Source: Symbiodinium natans (Eukaryota > Sar > Dinophyceae > Suessiales > Symbiodiniaceae). Taken from it: 40,000 nt of DNA. Location: assembly GCA_905221605.1 (NCBI GenBank), contig CAJNDS010002523.1, forward strand, positions 1,051,098-1,091,097. Reading direction: 5' to 3'. The notes beneath the pieces were generated by a model. It saw nothing but the letters and a program-made list of their open reading frames with translations. It had not been told where the DNA came from and made no database searches. Positions 34,965-40,000 of this stretch are shown piece by piece (within the stretch, counting starts at the first letter, position 1; the number at the start of each line of letters is the position of its first letter). A program made the position numbers and the translations under genes.

Positions 34965-35314
34965 CTCAGCAGAGCGCTGCGTCAGCTTCTGCTCTCGAAC
35001 GATACAGGCTTTCTCTCGGTGTGCATAAGGTGAATGCAGTTGCCGACCACACAGGGGGGCTTTCCAAAGTAGGGAGGGGAATCCTTCTTTTTTTTTCGGC
35101 GGGGGGGAGGGGCGGAATTATAGTTTCCAATACTCATCTAATATGCAACAACACTTACTATAGTAACGTGGCCTCATAACGCCCTGAACCAGTAAACCCT
35201 TTCTCAAAGTGTGTAGCCCTGTGCTCAGCAGTAGAGGTTGTGAGACTCATCGCCCATCGCTTGCAACCTCCTCGGGCCAGCATATGCACCCTAAGACCTA
35301 AACCCGGAGCCCTG
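34965..35314. other. Unique 350-bp stretch
   Basis: T9 and G7 runs at 35088-35107. Overlapping plus and minus frames, no motif. Confidence 0.4.
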
Positions 35315-35673
35315 CTTGGAGGTTCATAGGGGAGGTCTACATAAGTAGGGATTACTCTGATTGTCGACGGGCTATTCTTGTCACCTACCAAAACTAGAAC
35401 TACCTGCAACTACCTACGTTCCTTCAACAGCTCTCAACCCTAAACAATTGAAAGCCAACGGGGCCTAAACCCAATCCAAGGGTTGAAATAGTTACTAATC
35501 ACATTCCCTTATGGCCCCTACATACTTATACTATAATGACCCCCAAACACCCTATTCTATTTATTAAGACCCCTGTAGTACATTATAAGTAGGGTTACAA
35601 GTACCTCAAACAAGGTTATTACCAGAATTCCCCCACTGATAACCCTACTTAAAGGCACCCATGACCCTCCAAG
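35315..35673. mobile_element. Family A element, copy 4, long form (359 bp)
   Basis: Starts CTTGGAGGTTCATAGG and ends CACCCATGACCCTCCAAG followed by TA. The right half (35580-35673) matches copy 3 at 23033-23141 in order (ATAAGTAGGGTTACAAGTAC, AGGTTATTACCAGAATT, TGATAACCCTACTT). The middle 250 bp is unrelated, so this may be a longer relative or a copy with an insertion. Confidence 0.6.
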
Positions 35674-35767
35674 TAGGACTTGCTGTCGAGGAGCTTGCTT
35701 TCGCCGGCAACCTCCCCGAGCCGGACCACGACAGACCTGTCCGCCTCCTAGGCGAGCTCCCAGGGTG
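35674..35767 (+). other. Island with plus-strand protein-like frame
   Basis: GC-rich; the plus frame reads LAVEELAFAGNLPEPDHDRP, then VRLLGELPG, open from the family A border to the array. Unassigned. Confidence 0.25.
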
Positions 35768-36140
35768 TAGGGTTTAGGGTTCAGGGTTTAGGGTTCAGGG
35801 TTTAGGGTTTAGGAGGGTTTGAAGGGCTTAGAGCCTGAATCTAAGCCCTAAAGCCCCCTAAGCCCTAAGCCCTGAGCCCTAAACCGTAAACCCTACACCC
35901 GAATTGCTGATAGTTACTGCGGTTTAGAGTTTAGGGCTCCAGGCCTGATAGAAGAGTTTACAATAAAAGGGCTCAAGTGGCTTAAGGGCTTCAGGCTTTT
36001 AGGGTTTGGGGTTTAGGGTTGAGGGGTTTAGGGGTTAGGGGTTTTGGGGCTTAAGGGCTTAGGATTCAAGGGTTTATGGTCTAAGGGCTTTAGGCATCTT
36101 GGCGGTTTGAGAGCTTTAGGATTTTAGGGGTCTAGGGGGG
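35768..36140. repeat. Degenerate telomere-type region
   Basis: TTTAGGG/TTCAGGG at 35768-35815, CCCTAAG words at 35845-35905, GGCTTAAGGG and GGTTTAGGGG words at 35975-36140. Confidence 0.8.
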
Positions 36141-36231
36141 TGGGCTTAGCAAGGCCTTCCAGATGCTTTGGCTGCTGCGGCGAGGATGGCTTAAAAAAAC
36201 GAGCGCCGCGGTCAAAGTCAGCAACTCACAC

Positions 36232-36294
36232 ATCCCCCACATTAGAACCCGATAAAGTCTGGACGAAGATGTACACGGTGATCCCTTTGTGGAC
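36232..36294 (-). CDS. Exon candidate C of three-piece cluster
   Basis: 63 nt (21 codons, phase 0) on minus between TCCGCCGTAG and GTGTGAG. Reads VHKGITVYIFVQTLSGSNVG, then D. The frame ends in a stop soon after the donor. Protein-like alternation of hydrophobic and polar residues; family not recognised. A second minus frame is open and hydrophobic, so the choice is not certain. Confidence 0.35.
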
Positions 36295-36357
36295 CTACGG
36301 CGGATAGGGTTTAAGGTTTAGGATACTGGGTTGAGGCCTGAGTGCTTAGGCGGCTAC

Positions 36358-36421
36358 TGCCTGCTCCCCAAAGTAAATGGAGCTGTAGCCCAAGTGTGGT
36401 TTTGAAAGAACACTTCGGGAC
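36358..36421 (-). CDS. Exon candidate B of three-piece cluster
   Basis: 64 nt on minus between AATGTTGAG and GTAGCC. Reads SRSVLSKPHLGYSSIYFGEQ, then A. Sits between pieces A (36609) and C (36232) in the same direction. Phase needs one base from the previous piece, which piece A as drawn does not supply, so a border may be off by one. Confidence 0.28.
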
Positions 36422-36484
36422 CTCAACATTGGGGGCTTTGACCAAGCTCCCTAAAACCTAAACCCAAAACCCTTGGACCCAAAG

Positions 36485-36600
36485 CCCCTAAACCCTGTAA
36501 CCCTGTAACCCTGTAACCCTGAAACCCTGAAACCCTGAAACCCTGAAGCCCTGAAACCCTGAAACCCTGAAACCCTGAAGCCCTGAAGCCCTGAAGCCCA
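36485..36600. repeat. CCCTGTAA and CCCTGAAA octamer array
   Basis: Three CCCTGTAA units, then about 12 CCCTGAAA/CCCTGAAG units, lying between exon candidates A and B. It contributes GFQGFRVSGF-like repeat frames on minus. Confidence 0.94.
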
Positions 36601-36608
36601 GGGGCCAC

Positions 36609-36677
36609 GGTGAAGACGCCATCCGCAATGTTGTTGTGCTGCCAGTCCAGGTAGAACATAAACTCGGCCTCGCACAT
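36609..36677 (-). CDS. Exon candidate A of three-piece cluster
   Basis: 69 nt (23 codons, phase 0) on minus after CTCTGCTAG and ending before GTGGCC. Reads MCEAEFMFYLDWQHNNIADG, then VFT. The first codon is ATG, so this could be a start or an internal Met. Aromatic and charged residues look protein-like; no family recognised. Other minus frames give low-complexity sequence downstream. Confidence 0.38.
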
Positions 36678-36689
36678 CTAGCAGAGGAG

Positions 36690-37153
36690 GGTTTAGGGTT
36701 TAGGGTTTAGTTTTTAGGGTTTAGGGTTTAGGGTTTAGGGGTTTAGGGGTTTAGGGGTTTAGGGGTTTTAGGTGTTTTAGGGTTTAGGGTTTAGGGTTTA
36801 GTTTTTAGGGTTTAGGGTTTAGGGTTTGGCAGAGGAGGGTTTAGGGCTTCATGACGATGACGATGAGGATGGTGAGGATGCGGATGGGGGGGCGGGGGGG
36901 TGACGTTAAGGAGGGTTTAGGGCTTAGGGCTTCGGGTTTGGGGTTTAGGGTTTAGGGTTAGGGTTTAGGGTTTCGGGTTTCGGGTTTCGGGTTTCGGGTT
37001 TCGGGTTTAGGGTTTAGGGTTTAGGGTTTAGGGTTTAGGGTTTTCGGGTTTAGGGTTTAGGCTTTAGGCTTTAGGGTTTAGGGTTTAGGGTTTAGGGTTT
37101 AGGGTTTAGGGTTTAGGGTTTAGGGTTAGGGTTTAGGGTTTAGGGTTTAGGGT
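36690..37153. repeat. TTTAGGG complex with TTTAGGGG and TTTCGGG blocks
   Basis: 36690-36835 contains two copies of GTTTAGTTTTTAGGGTTTAG around a TTTAGGGG block. 36836-36935 is an island with GATGACGATGAGGATG (acidic D/E codons on plus). 36940-37153 has five TTTCGGG units (36971-37005), then about 20 TTTAGGG units. Confidence 0.93.
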
Positions 37154-37178
37154 TACTATAAGGGGCAACCTCCCAACC
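37154..37178. mobile_element. Half of a family B element fused to a TTTAGGG array
   Basis: TACTATAAGGGGCAACCTCC followed by CAACC is the right end of family B (compare TATAAGGGGGAACATCCCAA). The left half is absent and TTTAGGG units stand in its place, so the break lies exactly at the array edge. Confidence 0.55.
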
Positions 37179-37183
37179 TAAAC

Positions 37184-37230
37184 CTGTGATGTGCGGGGCG
37201 CCTCGGCCGAGGAGAAGACAATGATCACGC
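37184..37230 (-). CDS. Ankyrin-like micro-exon candidate (47 nt)
   Basis: Minus segment between GCCCAG and GTTTAG. Reads RDHCLLLGRGAPHIT. The pattern DHCLLLGRGAPHI fits an ankyrin second helix and GADPNI loop. The frame is open further upstream (LRASVGRTPRRDH). Confidence 0.3.
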
Positions 37231-37289
37231 CTGGGCGTGCGTCCCACAGAAGCCCTCAATCCTCTAAACTTGATGACATGCCATTGTAT

Positions 37290-37533
37290 TAGGGTTTAGG
37301 GTTTAGGGTTTAGGGTTTAGGGTTTAGGGTTTAGGGTTTAGGGTTTAGGGTTTAGGGTTTAGGGTTTAGGGTTTAGGGTTTAGGGTTTAGGGTTTAGGGT
37401 TTAGGGTTTAGGGTTTAGGGTTTAGGGTTTAGGGTTTAGGGTTTAGGGTTTAGGGTTTAGGGTTTAGGGTTTAGGGTTTAGGGTTTAGGGTTTAGGGTTT
37501 AGGGTTTAGGGTTTAGGGTTTAGGGTTTAGGGT
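37290..37533. repeat. Longest TTTAGGG array, about 35 units
   Basis: Virtually perfect TTTAGGG over 244 bp. Its homogeneity, against degenerate neighbours, suggests recent expansion or insertion. Confidence 0.98.
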
Positions 37534-37817
37534 TCAGCGCCCGCTTGGGCGCGCGGCACAAAGCGAGCCTTGCCTTTTACATTAAAGCCGATTCTGCCGT
37601 TGAGAGTTCGGTTGTGAGGGGGGTTTATCCACCCTAATCCCTGAACCCTAAACCCTCAAGACAAAAATGAATGGAAACAGAAAGAAGGCCCCCTAAAAAA
37701 AGAAGAAAAGAACACAACAAACGTTTCTCTCATAACTTTTTGGGACGACCCAAACCCTACACATGTTCAATGGATTGCAGGGCGTCTCGTGCTTCTTGGG
37801 ATTGGCTGAGAGCGAAG
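37534..37817. other. Unique 280-bp stretch
   Basis: The first 70 bp is GC-rich; a minus frame there reads NGRIGFNVKGKARFVPRAQA after AACGGCAG, protein-like but unassigned. A plus frame of 74 codons (37671-37895) begins METERRPPKKRRKEHNKRF, highly basic, and runs into family D copy 4, so it is probably chance. Confidence 0.3.
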
Positions 37818-37976
37818 TATTATAGGGTTGCATGGTCCCTGATTATCGGCCATTCATTGGGAACCCTCATATCATCTTCGCTTTATCTACCCTAAAATAC
37901 TACAAAACCCACGGGCCCATACTTCGGAACCCAGGGACAATATGAAGGAATGTGACTTCCCTTAGACAAAGGGGCT
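37818..37976. mobile_element. Family D MITE-like element, copy 4 (about 159 bp)
   Basis: Left end TATTATAGGGTTGCATGGTC and right end with inverse complement TCTAAGGGAAGTCACATTCC. Interior CGGGCCCATACTTCGGAACCC matches the core motif of copy 1. More diverged than copies 1 and 2. Confidence 0.65.
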
Positions 37977-38185
37977 TTCCTAAAACACGCTGGGGTCAGG
38001 GTGGCGGGTCTAAAGTTTACGTCGAATTCCTTATAGCAGGGCCAGCGAGGGGAACACCCTAAACCCTAAGCCCTTTTCCATCCTGGAGTACTTGCAATAC
38101 TTCAGCTCGCTTTTTTGAAGCCTGCAAGTAGACCCTAAAGCCTACACCATAAGCCCTACCTAGTTGTCCAGTACCTAGGGGACCT
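37977..38185. other. Unique spacer
   Basis: One CCCTAAACCCTAAG word; nothing recognised. Confidence 0.45.
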
Positions 38186-38246
38186 AAAGGTTAACCTTTG
38201 GGATGATTAGGGGCTTATATTAACCCCAAAAAGGTTAAAGGTTTCC
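38186..38246. repeat. Inverted repeat family E, copy 1
   Basis: AAAGGTTAACCTTTGG on the left and CCAAAAAGGTTAAAGGTTTCC on the right, with TTAGGGGCTTATATTAACCCC forming an inner pair. The palindrome AAAGGTTAACCTTT is exact. Copy 2 is at 38992-39056. Confidence 0.65.
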
Positions 38247-38566
38247 TACTCTACTACTAAGCCCTACTATATTATACACTGCACACTATACTTGCTCAAG
38301 TACATAAAATGCAACCCACGAGAAGTTGGTTTCCAATGAAGGGTTTGCTTAGGGTCTGGAAGATTGGGACTTGCGGTTCGGGGTGCAAGAGGGGTCCTTC
38401 CAAATCAAAACCCTTCAGCCCTACTCCCTAGACCCAGCTGCTGTCTTAGAATCCCCTTTCCCAGAGGACCCCCGAGAGCACCTCTAATTTCTGGGTTCAG
38501 GGTCTAAGGGTTTATACTGTAGCGGCGACAATTCAAATCCTACACCCTTGAGCAGCCCAGGCATAA
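38247..38566. other. Unique stretch
   Basis: Near 38250-38300 TACTATATTATACACTGCAC is AT-rich; the rest shows no gene. Confidence 0.4.
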
Positions 38567-38650
38567 AATGTTTGTTTTTGCTTAAAGGGGTCATAAGGGA
38601 ACCCGAAACCCTAAAGAAAGGGAATTAGGGGCCTACTCTGGGTCCTAGAA
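38567..38650. repeat. Dispersed repeat family F, copy 3
   Basis: TTTTGCTTAAAGGGGTCATA, AACCCTAAAGAAAGGGAATTA, GGGGCCTACTCTGGGTCCTAG, in the same order as copies 1 and 2. Confidence 0.72.
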
Positions 38651-38991
38651 TCCCATCCGAACTTGCTGAACTGCCCGACAGGCGCTGGTATCTGCCCGAA
38701 TGGAGAGCAAGCCTGAGTTGGGGGGTTTCCGAAAATGCGGGTACCCTTTTTTGAGGTTCCTACAATCAGGCTTCTAGTGCTTGGGGGTATACATTGGGGT
38801 ACCTCCATTTTGGCAAACCCCCCAGTTCTGCGTCAAAAGAACCTTCAAAGGCCTGTGCCCCAGAAGCTTTGCTTAGCTACCCCCCCTTTTTGCGAAGACT
38901 AGGGCGCGCCCATAGAAAACCCGCACGCTGGTCTACAAGCTGTAAGCCTGTCGGAGATCGCACCCATTCATCCCCAAGCACCTAGCCCAAA
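38651..38991. other. Unique 340-bp stretch
   Basis: A minus frame (38611-38808, 65 codons) and a plus frame (38794-38985, 63 codons) show no motif. Confidence 0.4.
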
Positions 38992-39056
38992 AAAGGTTAA
39001 CCTTTACACATAGTCATACTAAAAATTCTATATAACCGAAAAGGTTAAAGGTTACC
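38992..39056. repeat. Inverted repeat family E, copy 2
   Basis: AAAAGGTTAACCTTTACAC on the left, CCGAAAAGGTTAAAGGTTACC on the right; the termini match copy 1 while the AT-rich middle does not, as expected of a short hairpin element. Confidence 0.65.
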
Positions 39057-39321
39057 TACCCAACCTCTAAGATAGCCTCCGGGAGACCCTCGTAGGTGTC
39101 GAGTTTGGTTTAGGGTTTGGGGCTTAGGGCTGCGGAGCTGCTTGTGGAACGCTGGACTAGGCCTGAGAGCTAAGTCCCAAGGCATCTGCACGGGCTTGAA
39201 ACCCTTGGGAAGATAGTCTTTAAAAGCGGCTACTCTTCAACCAAACAAGGGAAAACAAAACATGTCACGAATGCCGAAGGCCCTGCTTTAACTCTAATAA
39301 AAACCAGTCGAATCTCAAGTA
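39057..39321 (-). other. Unique stretch with short ankyrin-like minus frame
   Basis: Near 39130-39200 a minus frame reads KPVQMPWDLALRPSPAFHKQ, then LR. MPWDLALRPSPAFHKQL resembles the TPLDLA...G...... L end of an ankyrin repeat. No clear splice borders; the rest is unassigned. Confidence 0.28.
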
Positions 39322-39380
39322 AACCCTAAACCCAAAACCCTAAACCCTAACCCTAAACCCCTAACCCCTAAATCCTATAA
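39322..39380. repeat. Short CCCTAAA array
   Basis: About eight imperfect units with CCCCTAA variants. Confidence 0.9.
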
Positions 39381-39437
39381 GAAGCCCTAAAAAGCTAAAC
39401 CGAAGCGAAGCAGCGGCAGTAAAGTTCTGCACGGCAC

Positions 39438-39477
39438 CACCCCCTCTGCAGCCAGGACGTGTAGTTGCAGCGCGCCC
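39438..39477 (-). CDS. Ankyrin-like micro-exon candidate
   Basis: Minus frame after TGACGCCAG reads GALQLHVLAAEGV, matching the G.TPLHVAAE.G core. The frame stays open beyond the GTGCCG donor-like site (VPCRTLLPLLRFG), which would extend the ankyrin match. CCCTAAA left, TTTAGGG right. Confidence 0.35.
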
Positions 39478-39486
39478 CTGGCGTCA

Positions 39487-39810
39487 GGATTTAGGGTTCG
39501 GGTTTAGGGTTTAGGGTTGAGGGCTAGGCGGGGCCATAACAGACCCACGCTTTTTCGGCAGTTTAGCTCTGTTGCCCTCAGAATCCCTTGTAAATACCGA
39601 TGTTTCCTGGGTTTCGCCCATCACCTCATCCCCGCAATTTTTATCCAAAATGATCGTGCAATTTTTTGGCATCCGTAGACTACACTGGTATTTGTGGAGT
39701 TTTTTGCACTACTTCGCACTTTCGACGTGTCCTAAACTAAGCCCTGTCTTGCTTGCATCCGCTTCTACCCAGCCCTGGGTCTAAACAACACGTTTGCTTC
39801 ACCATAGTTA
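39487..39810. other. Short TTTAGGG words then unique 280 bp
   Basis: 39487-39522 telomere-type words. A 70-codon plus frame (39572-39784) is hydrophobic in the middle (IRRLHWYLWSFLHYFAL), but a second plus frame is open over the first half. No family recognised. Confidence 0.3.
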
Positions 39811-40000
39811 GAAGAGAGCATCCATGGCCCAACCACGATGACATCCATAGTCTAATCCGTTCTGGGAAGAGAGCATCCATGGCCCAAGCATGATGATGTC
39901 CATGGTCTACTCTGTTCTGATGAGAAGAGAGCATCCATGGCCCAACCATGATGACATCCATGGTCTACATGTTTTCTGCACTGCCATGGCCCAACCATGA
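39811..40000. repeat. Tandem repeat of 55-58 bp running off the window
   Basis: Three full units starting GAAGAGAGCATCCATGGCCC at 39811, 39866 and 39924, each with AACCATGATGACATCCATGG- and TCTGTTCTG-like parts, and a partial fourth. Unlike the rest of the window, it has no telomere-type component and contains many CCATGG words. Confidence 0.92.

Noticed and set aside
37671-37895. Basic 74-codon frame (KKRRKEHNKR) as a nuclear protein
   Set aside because: The second half lies in a family D element and the basic run comes from an A/G-rich tract.
39572-39784. 70-codon plus-strand open frame as a gene
   Set aside because: A second plus frame is equally open over half of it, no motif is recognised, and the window has many chance frames of this size.

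Overview
This 40 kb window looks like gene-poor nuclear DNA of a eukaryote with the TTTAGGG telomere motif. My best guess is a dinoflagellate or a close alveolate such as a chromerid. The motif alone also fits green plants, cryptophytes and some other algae, so this is an inference. It is not prokaryotic: there are no operons, ribosome binding sites or long genes. No rRNA, tRNA or CRISPR array was found. No open frame in the window is a convincing intact gene. The longest frames are translations of simple repeats whose unit lacks stop codons.

Layout. Much of the window is interstitial telomere-type arrays, in both orientations (TTTAGGG or CCCTAAA on the given strand), from a few units to about 35 units (37290-37533). 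Many arrays are locally homogeneous variants: TTTGGGG (4168-4452), TTTGGGC (7480-7577), TTGAGGG (10620-10712), CACCCTG (5445-5500), TTTGAGGG (32950-33165), CCCTTAAA (17096-17272) and CCCCAAA (34777-34852). Between them lie short GC-rich islands of 50-350 bp. The most frequent arrangement is CCCTAAA array, island, TTTAGGG array. The DNA between two islands then tends to start with TTTAGGG and end with CCCTAAA, an inverted repeat.

The islands. Many carry a 34-113 nt open segment bounded by plausible AG and GT splice sites. Read mostly on the minus strand, they translate to ankyrin-repeat-like helices; the clearest are 16604-16716, 18732-18802, 20127-20186, 20875-20961, 22437-22505, 24629-24687, 26888-26962, 29735-29810 and 34891-34964. 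Others look different: an adenylate-forming enzyme segment (6563-6634, motif GYLNRPELTA), a WD40-like segment (30888-30991), and an unrecognised three-piece cluster (36232-36677). I read this as one or more highly split genes or exon relics whose introns are filled with telomere-type repeats. Each piece is short and was picked from six frames, so individual calls are tentative.

Mobile DNA. At least four families of short non-autonomous elements with terminal inverted repeats recur: A (CTTGGAGGTTCATGG ends), B (TTGGGATGTTCCCCC ends, two copies of exactly 101 bp), C (CTTAGTAGGGAATG ends) and D (ends near TCTTAGGGTATAGTTACATGG). Dispersed families E, F, G and a single inverted element H add to these. 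Several copies contain, or are cut by, telomere-type arrays.

Other repeats. There is a 15-bp minisatellite followed by a tandem segmental duplication of about 500 bp (31064-32610), a 26-bp minisatellite (9115-9455) and a 55-58 bp tandem repeat running off the right end (39811-40000).
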